The notes under the pieces are model-generated. The model was not told the DNA's origin, did no database searches, and worked only from the letters and a program-made list of their open reading frames with translations. Both the position numbers and the translations under genes were made by a program. A DNA stretch of 64,000 nt, taken from Xylogone sp. PMI_703. Lineage: Eukaryota > Ascomycota > Leotiomycetes. Location: the NCBI GenBank assembly GCA_021399445.1, contig JAJTUQ010000002.1, positions 1,054,001 through 1,118,000 of the forward strand, given 5' to 3'. How positions within the stretch are numbered: position 1 is the first letter of the stretch; each line of letters begins with the position of its first letter. Shown here piece by piece: positions 48,385 to 58,200 of the stretch.

Positions 48385-49635
48385 TTATAAAGCTCGAACG
48401 CCTCTACCAATGCTTCTGGTATCAAAGACCTCAACCAGTCCTGCACCAACACACTCCTCTAACACATACTCAAATCTCATCCCATAGAACATCTTCCACT
48501 TCCTTGTCCTACCAGGCAATATTCCTGCAAACTCTCCACGGCTCCTCTTCGCCGCGCTCATCGCATTATCAACCTCCGAATTACCATCCCAACGCTGCCT
48601 CAACAGCGTCTCGGGAAGTTCACGAAATCTCGACTTCGACAGCAACGAGACGAGATGCGTACGTGCGCTAGCTAGAAGCTTCAGGAAAGGTCCCGTGCCT
48701 GGGAGAGCAAGTGAGAAATCACTTGTTCCAGCTAAAGCCTTCCTTCCACCTGTCCCTCCCACAGCATGAACGGCGCCTTCACCACCCACAGCCGCGAGTG
48801 TCCCGGAAGCGGCTTTCGAAATAGCATTCAGCGACGTCAACGTCCCCCTCGATCCATCACCAGGTTGAGAAAACACATCCGTCGATGTCCAGGCCGGAGT
48901 CGAAGCGGTTAAGAACCCTGCATGCATCAGGCTCTTCGCCTCGTCAACGCTAAAGAAAGACATTGAAATTCCCGTAGCCATTTGGTTCTCCCTCAAGTAC
49001 CCCAGGAACTTATCCCTCACCTCCTCATCCAGCCCAGAAGCCGCTCCAACAAGCTCCTCCAGATCCTTTACAAGCACCAGCACCTCTCCCAGATGCCCTC
49101 TCCCTCCAACGACAATCTTTCTGACTACTCCTTCCCTGATCAGCTGCGCGATCTCCCTCTCCACCTTCGTCGCACTGTTCAACAGCGCATGGACATGCGA
49201 CACCGTGACGATGGGCGGGAGCATTCGTCGGAAGTTGAGGACCTCAGCCGTGCGCGTGGAGTTCATTCCGCTGCGCTGTTCGGGGATGGCGTTCCATGTG
49301 TGGTCGCGGATGTACATGATCGCCTGGGCGACGTCGCGCAGCAGGAGGTCTGTAGCGAGGGCTTTCACGAGGCCGATGTCGTCGAGGCGGTCGTTGAAGA
49401 AGTCTTCTTCTCCTCCTTCTTCCCCATCCACTTCATCTTCTTCAGCGGCATTGGTATTACCATTATTCTTGTTTGATTTCGATTTCGAAGATGGTAGTTT
49501 CTGCAGGGGTTTTCGTCGCGGGAGAGAAGCGTAGGGAGATGGAGTGGAAGACGTTCGTTTGAAGATGGATGACGATGACTTGGTTCCTGATTTTCGGATC
49601 CGGCTGGAATGCGCTGCTGAGAATCTTAGACTCAT
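48385..49635 (-). CDS. STK19-family winged-helix protein
   Basis: An intronless 416-aa ORF. The N terminus is basic and Ser-rich, then acidic (EEDEVDGEEGGEED). The conserved core runs from about residue 85: DLLLRDVAQAIMYIRDHTW, PPIVTVSHVHALLNSATKVE, REIAQLIREGVVRKIVVGGRG and, after a long variable linker, FRELPETLLRQRWDG and a C-terminal YVLEECVGAGLVEVFDT. This matches the fungal STK19 family as I recall it. Human STK19 was once called a kinase but acts as a winged-helix, DNA-binding factor in transcription-coupled repair. No kinase motifs are visible here either, so a DNA-repair role is the better inference. It is divergent from the histidine phosphatase gene. Confidence 0.75.
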   Translation of the reverse strand: MSLRFSAAHSSRIRKSGTKSSSSIFKRTSSTPSPYASLPRRKPLQKLPSSKSKSNKNNGNTNAAEEDEVDGEEGGEEDFFNDRLDDIGLVKALATDLLLRDVAQAIMYIRDHTWNAIPEQRSGMNSTRTAEVLNFRRMLPPIVTVSHVHALLNSATKVEREIAQLIREGVVRKIVVGGRGHLGEVLVLVKDLEELVGAASGLDEEVRDKFLGYLRENQMATGISMSFFSVDEAKSLMHAGFLTASTPAWTSTDVFSQPGDGSRGTLTSLNAISKAASGTLAAVGGEGAVHAVGGTGGRKALAGTSDFSLALPGTGPFLKLLASARTHLVSLLSKSRFRELPETLLRQRWDGNSEVDNAMSAAKRSRGEFAGILPGRTRKWKMFYGMRFEYVLEECVGAGLVEVFDTRSIGRGVRAL

Positions 49636-50028
49636 TATTGTAAGGACAGGCTGATGATGAGGATGGTTGGTTTCCTCCTCATCTGGAAATGCGCAAAAGA
49701 GAATATTAGGCAGGCGACTGTTGTCTGATGGTGTTGGAGGATAAGGAAGGCAGAAAGTCCCTTATCGCTTGCTTGCTTTCAAATTGCGCCCCTTGCGCCC
49801 TTCCGGATTAAAGATTAGCCCCGCGGCTTATCCGCCTGCAGGAGAGCCCTGTCTTAGTCCTATTTCGGCTGCCCCTCCCTGGAAACTCGGGTCTGTGTTC
49901 CTGTCTAGATCCTATTTTGTACCTACGTAATTATTCAACTTCAACTTCGACACAGTCATACACATTTGATGCACATACAATAATATAATAGCACAATTAG
50001 CCGGAACAGGATTGAATACTACTGAAAT
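49636..50028. promoter_or_regulatory. Shared divergent promoter region
   Basis: 393 bp between the start codons of the STK19-family gene (-) and the histidine phosphatase gene (+). No specific motif is assigned. Confidence 0.4.
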
Positions 50029-50868
50029 ATGGCTCCAACAGTGATTCTAATAAGACACGCACAAGCCCAGCACAGTCCGTGAGCCAAATCTCGAAAAACA
50101 AAAACTTTCCCGATACTTTTGTGACTAACCAACCATCTACAGACGTTAACAATAAGTCCCCACCGCCCTCTTTTCTTGAAAAAAGAACAATAACAACCTA
50201 ACTTCCCCTCCGCACAAGACTACTCCCTACACGATCCCGCATTGACAGACCTCGGCTTCGGTCCCCAATGTCAAGAACTAGCCACGCACCTCCAGAATGA
50301 GCTCCCCCTCGCCCAAGAAATCGACCTCATAGTCGTCAGCCCCATGCGCCGCACGCTGCAAACCGCGCAGCAGGCTCTTGGCTGGCTGATGGAGCGCGGC
50401 GTCCCCGTCGTGCTGCGCGCAGAGTGGCAGGAGAACTCCGATAAGCCTTGCGACACGGGCACGGAGATCCCTGTGATGGCGAAGGAGTGGCTGCAGTTCG
50501 ACTGGTCGACTGTCGACCCAGTATACCCTTCCAAGACGGGGCTCTATGCGTTCACTGGGCCCGCCTTGAAGGCGAGAGGGGTCGCCGCGAGGGAGTGGTT
50601 GAGGAAGAGGCCCGAGAAGGTCATCGCCGTGGTGTCGCACTCCGGGTTCTTGAGGGCGAGCGTGAGCTATAGGAAATATGAGAACGCGGATTACCGGATC
50701 TTTGATTTTGCAGAGGGGGTGGAGGAGGAGGGCGGGAAGTTGGTGGAGAGGGAGATTACGGAGTCGAGAGGTGGTGGGTTGGGGAAGAGTCCGAAGGGGG
50801 TGTTTGGGATGGAGGATTGGGATTATCCTGCTGAGGTGGGGACTGAGGCTACGGAGGAGAGGCTGTAG
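50029..50868 (+). CDS. Histidine phosphatase (phosphoglycerate mutase-like) family protein
   Basis: The in-frame model is exon 50029-50074 joined to 50219-50868, 231 aa. The first catalytic motif is RHA (MAPTVILIRHAQAQH) rather than RHG. The second histidine is in VVSHSGFLRA. DLIVVSPMRRTLQTA and the WQENSDKPCDTG acid region fit the branch of the family found in fungi as small phosphatases. The substrate is unknown. The 5' structure is uncertain. Between the exons two good acceptors occur (ACTAACC...CTACAG at 50142 and CCTAAC...CACAAG at 50218), and the 13 nt 50143-50155 would encode the family-like HNVNN, but including them breaks the frame by one base. Both usable donors (GTCCGT, GTCCCC) are weak. 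Confidence 0.75.
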
Positions 50869-51279
50869 GAGGTGACTATTAGAGTGTTTTAGAGCATAGA
50901 TCAGCTAATTGAAAGAATGGAATAGAGTAGATCGGGCATTATTTCGCCAGCGAAATATGTCATGTTGACGATGTTCTGGTTTATATATGTCGCTGAATAA
51001 TTAGACATATATTCCATAAGCATTTCTGTAGAACCATCGTTACATCTTTCCATGGATATCACACGAGTCTTGTTGACTTCTTTCACGCTTAACTTTTATT
51101 TCTACGATATTCGCTCGAAAAGGAACACATTCCTCTCAAATGAAAAGCCGAAGAAGAAGATGAAAGCAGGCCAGTAGTAACAATGACCTGGATAGTTGCT
51201 ATTTAATCACTTTGATATACGTCCTTCTCTTAGCATCTTGCTTGTAGTAGGTTAGCGTCACTATGGACATGAGGTATTG
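50869..51279. other. 3' flank of the histidine phosphatase gene
   Basis: 411 bp of mostly AT-rich sequence leading to RNA unit C. No gene seen. Confidence 0.5.
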
Positions 51280-51304
51280 TATATAACCCCGAATAAGCAA
51301 GCAC
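51280..51304 (+). promoter_or_regulatory. TATA box and AATAAGCAAGCAC element of RNA unit C
   Basis: TATATAA begins at 51280 and AATAAGCAAGCAC at 51292, again a 12-nt offset. The predicted start is near 51310. Confidence 0.5.
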
Positions 51305-51309
51305 TCTAC

Positions 51310-51483
51310 CAAGAACAGTAAAAAGTGCCGTTGTGGCAGAACGTCAGGTCAAATTGCTGTTCCAAGAGCAAGGAGGGAATCAAGCCTAGCCGCCTTGATG
51401 CGACTAGGAGAGATGTAAGGCCTACAGCTGGGAAACTGGCGTAGGGCAAGAACTCTTTTGTCATCCGTGTCATACTTATTTTT
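51310..51483 (+). ncRNA. Candidate structured non-coding RNA, unit C of three
   Basis: The blocks are: an A-box-like TGGCAGAACG at 51334; GGAGGGAA at 51372; a hairpin CCTAG/CTAGG (51385-51389 with 51404-51408); GAGATGTAAGG at 51410; a hairpin CCTAC/GTAGG (51421-51425 with 51441-51445); GAACTCTTTTGTCA at 51450-51463; and a five-T run at 51479-51483. It lies between the convergent phosphatase and RAD60-like genes. The stems share no sequence with those of units A and B but occupy the same positions between the constant blocks. Confidence 0.6.
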
Positions 51484-51485
51484 GT

Positions 51486-51488
<3 letters not shown>

Positions 51489-51529
<41 letters not shown>
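51489..51529 (+). repeat. (TC)n microsatellite downstream of RNA unit C
   Basis: About 20 TC dinucleotides start six nt after the T run of unit C. Confidence 0.95.
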
Positions 51530-51533
<4 letters not shown>

Positions 51534-51798
51534 GTTATTTTTATTTGGAGTTTTTGTTCACATTGATAGGTTGAGGTTAGGTTAGCTTTAGTTTTAGTCT
51601 TTTCACATAGATACTATCACTGACCAAGTTCTGTAAGCAGTCTCAAAACTTTCCGAGGAATTCATTATTAGCGTATTACAACGAACGTCTAATACTATAC
51701 AAGATCGTATACTCATCATAAGTCTATATTAAAAAGGAGCTCATCCTTGGGGTATCTATATTTTTATTTCCTGACGCCTGCCACTGTCGAAGTCCCAT

Positions 51799-53237
51799 TC
51801 ATTTAATGTGCACTTCAACCGTGTCCATATCATCCAGATCCGTATCTTCAACCGTGGAGTCTGGATCTAACTTATCGCCGTCGAAGAAGATTGAAATTTC
51901 CTTGTCACTGGGAACGCTTCTCATCTTAGCAAAGGCAAGAATCATCCTCCCAATAGTAGTCGTCGGTTTGACCATCAACTTGTACGGTTCCATCTCTCGA
52001 GGCGTCATGATGATCCTGATTTTTCGTTCTTGGGGCTTCTCTTCTCTCGGCTCATCATTCTTGCTGTCACCCAGGTTTTGTTCGTGGTTGGCCAACTCTT
52101 GCTGGTATGACTTATACGACTCTTCGGTCCATGCTTCCAGGTGGATCCTTCCTTGTGCATCAAAGCCTTCACCATCTGAGTCTAAGACACCACTTGAGTT
52201 CACAGTAATGCCGAGGCCTTTGCATGTAGTGACATCGAATAATTTCTTACCCTTCCAAGTAAGGAACGTTGAAGCCTTCAACGTAGGTCCCAAAGGTTGA
52301 CCATCTACAAACTGTCTGTCGCACCAGCTTAACCGTACCTCCTTGAGTCTTTGGGACAACTTCCTCCGGACTATAAGGGGCCTTGTGCCTTCTATGGGGG
52401 ATGAAACAAGTATTTCAACGATAGGATCGGCATCAGGGGCTGGTGATGACTTTCCCAAAAAATCATCGTCCAAGTCATCAATTATGATTTGCCCTTTAGG
52501 ATACTCCTCATCATTCTTCGGCTTGGCGCGATCCAGCTCCATCTGCCTCTCCCGTTCCCTTGCCTTCAGGACGAGTTCTGGAAACTCCTCATCTTCAAGG
52601 CCAAACTCATCTTCAGGCTCAATTCCTTTTGCAGGCTTTTTAAGCATTTGTATCTCACCATCATCTTCGCTGTCACTCAACGCTATAATATTCTTGGACA
52701 TTTGTTCCTTGGCATTAAAAGCGTGTTTTTCGTGGACTGGTATTTGTTCATAAGGAGGCGAGCTGGGAAACCCCGGGGTGTTTTGACGGCTGTTCCTATT
52801 TGAAGTGGGCCGAGATATATGTTCTTGGTGTATAGAACCCGTAGAATCTCTATATACCTATTATAATATATCCACACATCTGAGGTTCGAACTACCCACC
52901 GTCTCACTCTTGTGTTATCATTCAATTCGACCTCCTTGGCAGGTTCTACCTCCTCAGCCTCTTCTGACGACAACCGCGTCTTCTTCCCATCTCGAATATT
53001 TGGAGCCTCCCCTTCCGAAACACTGCTAGATCTCTTGCGCGCTGGTCTTTGTGATTTCGCCTGCCTCTTGCGTTCGGCTTCTGCAACCCTGAGAGGGAAG
53101 AGTTCTTTCGATCTGCTGAACAAATCAACGTTGGCCTCTTCCTCTGTTGGAGCCGACCGTTTCGGTTTGTTGAAAAGTGAGCGCTTCTTAGGCGCACTAG
53201 AAGTCTGCGCAGACTGGCCGTCAGTATTCTGGGCCAT
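51799..53237 (-). CDS. RAD60/NIP45-like protein with SUMO-like C-terminal domain
   Basis: Two exons, 53237-52900 and 52795-51799, give 444 aa. The 104-bp intron (GTGGGT...AAATAG) has its junction inside an Arg codon. The last ~73 residues form a ubiquitin/SUMO-like fold of the Rad60-SLD type: IRIIMTPREMEPYKLMVKP, a central helix TTIGRMILAFAKMR, IFFDGDKLDPDSTVEDTDLD and a terminal VEVHIK without the GG of a conjugating modifier. Acidic stretches upstream (IIALSDSEDDGE, IIIDDLDDDF) look like SUMO-interacting motifs. Rad60/Esc2/NIP45 proteins assist Smc5/6 and SUMO pathways in recombination repair; that role here is by family. It is divergent from LSM6 by about 200 bp. Confidence 0.85.
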
Positions 53238-53441
53238 GGCTGGGATTGTGGTGGATTGGTCGGCCGTCTGATGATTATTTACTTTATCAGATGTTCCTAG
53301 CCTTGTCGCGTCGAGGGAAACCTTGATGTGCGGCCGCTAGGCACCCCACATCCGTTCCAGCCTTGCGCCTAATGTTACCATACACTTCAAGCTCAGCAGC
53401 AAAGCAACGGTTCAGTTGGAATTGCCAAACTTACAGACGAG

Positions 53442-53793
53442 ATGGAGAACGGAACAGCGACTCAGGGAGAAGGCAAAGACCCTTCCGGGTTTCTAGGCGA
53501 GATCATCGGTCAGCAAGTGCGAGTAAAGTTGAACTCGGGTGTGGTCTACAGAGGTTCGTCTCTGTTCAGTACTTTCTTTGTGATCTGTCTAATGTTTATT
53601 TCGTTAGGTGAATTGCAATCCGTTGATGGATACATGAATATCGCACTCGAGAAGACGGAGGAATATGTCAATGGTGTCAAGAAGAGGAGCTACGGTGATG
53701 CATTTGTGAGGGGCAACAATGGTAAGAGCCCTGGATCTCGCCATAAGTCCCTGATGCTCACTCTTAATAGTCATGTATATTTCCGCAGATTGA
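53442..53793 (+). CDS. LSM6: LSm6, U6 snRNA-associated Sm-like protein
   Basis: Three exons, 53442-53553, 53608-53721 and 53771-53793, give 82 aa. LSm6 is part of the LSm2-8 ring on U6 snRNA and the LSm1-7 ring in mRNA decay. Sm1 is seen as FLGEIIGQQVRVKLNSGVVY then GELQSVDGYMNIALEKTEEY, and Sm2 as FVRGNNVMYISAD. The last exon supplies just VMYISAD and the stop. Both junctions split a codon (G/GT and G/TC), and both restore residues that are nearly invariant in the family. The start ATG is the first in the frame, with a short tail before the Sm fold. Confidence 0.95.
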
Positions 53794-54035
53794 GTGCAAA
53801 ACTATCCTATCAATAGCATTCATGAAGGAATATGGCATTGGCACTGGAGTTCTGGAGTCAGAGGCACCACCTGGCAAGCAGTTACGACTGAAATCCTAGA
53901 TTCTACGAGATGAAAATGATATGAAGAAATGAATATATTTCTATTCAAATTAGCTGCAGGCTACTACTCTATACCAAGGCAGATCTAATTATAACATCAT
54001 CTCTTAGCAAAGAGAGTCAAGTCTAGTCATACCGT

Positions 54036-55026
54036 TCAAATTTTCGACGTCCATACGATATAGGTCACTCCGTGGACCGCGATTTCTCCTTTCTCATTAC
54101 GTTCCACGTCAGCACCTTTCAAAATATCAAAGACTTCCTGCTTAACCTCCGAGAATTTAGGCTCTTCCAATACTTGAATGTGACTGAGAGTAGTGATCCT
54201 TTGCCACAGTGCATCATCTGTAAGCCAGACGGTCCATTTGATGTTGTGTTCCTCAAGTGGTGCAAATAGTGGATGGCTACTAGCTTGCTGCTGCTCAAAA
54301 ATTGCTTTCCACTTTAGATGACGGAACCGTGGGTGGCTATCCTCAGTGGCCGCGACGATGTCCTTTACTTTCTGCTCCCATTGAGTTGTGCACTTCCAAA
54401 TCCGAGGGGCGTTATCTAATCAGTAGTAAGTATTTGCCTTCCATTACTGAAGATGAAGGATTCTATACAGTCTTCGGCATTCCAAATCATACCAAAGGGG
54501 GCGTTTGGCTTGGTAACTCTACTTATTTCTCTCAGAGATTCTTCTGTGTCAAACCTTGCATGCAATCAGTCAGGAAAGGGAGAAAATGATTGACAAAATG
54601 ATTGAATACCAATGAAACGCCTGGAAGTCTGTTAATATAGCTTTCTACAAGCTTATAAAAGGCGCTTACCTGAGCCGCAATGCAGGCATCTGCCCATCCA
54701 TCCTCTATGGGCATACTACTTGCATTCCCGTCTAATACCTTAACCCTGGCCCCTAAATTCTTGGCTTCTAACGTCTCTCGCATAGCTTTGTGTGGCTCAA
54801 CTGCAACGATCTCATACTCCTCGGGACGTGCTTCTAGTGAGACGGTAAATTTTCCCGTTCCACAGGCAAGATCAATAATTCTAGCATTCTTTTTTCCAGA
54901 CATTTTTAGAGCACTTAATAGTTTCTCCACCGCTTCTGGAGGATAAGAAGGCCTATTCTTATCGTAGTTGGACGCATTTTGAAAGCCATTGGCCGCGGGA
55001 TCTGCGAGAGCAAATTCTACTGCCAT
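54036..55026 (-). CDS. SAM-dependent methyltransferase (type 11-like) with a micro-exon
   Basis: Four exons: 55026-54670, 54620-54610 (11 nt), 54554-54469 and 54415-54036, giving 277 aa. The introns are 49, 55 and 53 bp. The class I methyltransferase fold shows motif I IIDLACGTGKF (about 50-60), EIVAVEPHKAMRE, VLDGNASSMPIEDGWADACIAAQ and, over the micro-exon, AFHWFDTEESLREISRVTKP, which is the usual wording of this family. The C-terminal half has WNAEDYNAPRIWKC, a WEQKV helix and TLSHIQVLEEPKF. The substrate is unknown; related yeast enzymes (Crg1/Tmt1-like) methylate small molecules. It converges with LSM6 (242 bp between stops) and is 256 bp downstream of STT4 on the same strand. Confidence 0.9.
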
Positions 55027-55282
55027 TTGGGGGTGATATTACTGAATCTACGCTCCAGAGTATTTATAATGGAAAAGAATACGGTCAATGGGAATAAATA
55101 AGATTAATATCAGAAGTTACATGCACGTCAACATCAGATCGGAAGTCGGCAAAGATCCGACAACAGCCTAGCGTGGGTGGCTCGAAGACGTGACCATCTG
55201 AAGATTTGATTTGACAATTGTAGATGCGCTGTACCGCTTTCAGATTAAATTGCAATATATAACTTAAAATGGCTATCAACCC

Positions 55283-58200
55283 TTAGAATGGAATACCATT
55301 GGTCACCTCCTGGAACTTGTCGTAGACTCCTGTTGAGATACTTGCATGACTTCTCTTGATCAATCCTTTCATGTACTCAGCAGCCTCCCTCTCTGATTTC
55401 TCTAGCACGAACCGACCCTTGAAATTTTGAATCGTCTCGGGTTTAAAGCATGGAAGTCCCGAATCCAACATACACAAAACCACCTGCGAAAGCTTCTCCA
55501 CATATTGTCTAGAGGCAAGGAAGGCTTTGATGCATAGTTCTTCAAACCACTTAAATGCCTGATGATCAGTGCTGCCGCCCATAACTGAAACCATCTCAGC
55601 TGTAAGCTTAAATGGTGCTCGCTCAAATTTGACGCCACCAGGAGCAATGTCGAAACAGAATCCAAAATCTATATGCAATATGTGGCCTGCATCGTCTATC
55701 ATGATATTACCGTTGTGTCGATCCTTGAATTGAAGAAGATAGGAGATGACGGAATAAGCTGCCATACTCTTGACAAAGTTGCTTCGTGCTTCTTGAAACT
55801 TCAATGAATCCTCATTTCCATATTTCGAGAGGAAGTATTCGTAAAGACCATTAACGGCTTCCCGACCAAGCATGTCTCGTGAGATCGAGTTCGGCAGAAC
55901 ATCAATTACACCACAGCCTGGAGCAGTTGCAGTGACCCGGTAAGGGAACACATAAACATCTAATCCAACATCATGGAAGATACCGCGGAATGCCGCAATC
56001 ATTTGTAATGCTAGCACATCTTGACGGCAGTCGTCACCAACTTTGAAGATAGCCGACTGCCAGATTTCAATTGAATTTTCTTCCTGGACTGTTTCCTCTT
56101 GCACGGTTTCTTCGAGCATCTCATTTACATCATCGAGGTTACCTTTATTCTTTTTGATTCTGAATGTGGCCATATATGGAGCTTTGGCATGACTTTGGAG
56201 AGGTTTGCCAGACTTTCGATCGATGCCAATCACCACACCATCTGGGTTACTCGGCAAGTATACTCCAACTTCAACCTTAATTTTGCGCAGCTCTTCTTCG
56301 ATCTTTTGTTTCTTCTCCGGTTTTGGTTTCTTAATGTAGGGCTTCAGCTTTCCAGAGATGCTAGTAACTTCATCGAAAAATGAGAACTCTCTTTCGTAGA
56401 ATTCTCTGTCCACGCCAGAAAAGCCAGCAACCATTTTGCCCATAACTTTATCAAGCGTCGGTTTCACGGAGTCAGGCTATGTTTTGGTTAGCACATTTAG
56501 TAATGAAACTTGGCAATACATTACTTACGATTTGCGAGTCTTCGTCCTTGTATGCATTTGCTTTCATATTCCAAATAATTTGGTGTGCAAACAGCTGAGA
56601 AAACTTCGCCGTCTCTAGAATATACCTTTCAACATAACCCAAAGAATCGTAACGCAGAGTCTGCACGATCTGAGGAACATAGAAGAATGTGACATCCACA
56701 GAATGACTTTCCAAGGTACGCATAGCATATTGCAATATATATGGGTCATTGCGATATGCAGGTTGGAAATAGGTAACGGCTGTGATTGGATTGACAGGTG
56801 CCCAGTAAAGAAGAAACTAGTGCTATTAGCTAAGTTAATTGTTAACAGATAAAAGCAAAAACGTACCTTTAGCTGGAATGATACATCGCTTGGAAGTGAA
56901 CCTCCAAGTAGAATTGGTAGTGCTTCAGGCTCTGAAATGGCTTTATCAGGAAAGTTCAGCAGGAGTGTACGAATCTCCTTGTGCAGCTTCACCGAGGGGA
57001 ATCGAGTAGCCAGTTGTACAGCGATAGACGGACTTTCCGCCCAAGCTGTCTTCACAAGGTTAAGGAGTGAAGCCTAAATTGGGTTAGATATGTTACAGCG
57101 GGTGAGACAGGGAACTCACTTCTGTGGCAGACTTCGATAGTTGCAGAGCTGATGCAGTGCCATCGTTAGGCTCACCTAGAGGATATAGCCATACTTGCAA
57201 CCTGATGCGTTCACTTTCAACTAGAATATTCAGAAGTGTCTCCTTCGACTGGATCTGTTTTAATAATGGTGAGTTATCCGTGCCAGTAATCGCCACACTA
57301 CGAAGTGCTATAGAGACATCGGAGAGTAGACGTGTCTCCGCCTTCAGCTGCAACCTGTTTCCACCAAAGGACCACATTGGAGCAAATGCGAACCAAGTCA
57401 ATGCTGCAGATAGGATCTTGTTCTTCAGTGCACACTTGGTAAAGAAGTCGAGAGCGGTAGTATGCTTTAGGACTTTCAACGCAAATAGGATGATTTGGAA
57501 TCTAATCTCTCTTGCAAGAGGATGGCCCGTTGCGTGCTTGAAACCGTCCAATGTGACATCTAAGAGTCTCAGAAATGCCATTTCTGTATGTTGATTACAA
57601 AGGCGAGTGGCATTGTAATGGCTCCCAAGGAAATGCAAGAGTCTCATGTGTGGTTTCATCAAATTATGAGCTATCTGTTGTCGCTTGGATGACCCAGCCC
57701 TATCGCTCGGAGCGAACTCTTCTTTGATATAGAATGGGTCAGGATGTCTACTATCGATTAGTAAAAGTCACGGCCATCAGGGAATTGTATACTTACAAGA
57801 AGTGACTGTTGAAAATACCTAGTCGTCGATGAACTGTAGCTTCCCATTGTTGAGCAACTTCCATTAAAATTCGAGATGCCATTCTGGGGTTTTCGTTGAT
57901 GATGCCCATCCATAAGGAGATACCCAGTCTAATTGTCTCTTTCGTAAAAATGATGAACGGGATGTCAACAAGGTGATGCACAATAGCACATTCATCCTTC
58001 GTAGAGCGACAGACTAATGCCGCAGCTCTTCGAAGGATATCCCGAAGCTCTCCAATCGGCACGTATTTGCGCTGTCGAGTTCGAGTGGCCAAGTGATTAA
58101 GCATCGCGAGAGTATCATCGCCGTCCTTTTCTATAATGGAGCCAATCGAGCTATGCCGCCCATCAAGACGCGTGAAGCCCAACCATTCTACATCGTGGTC

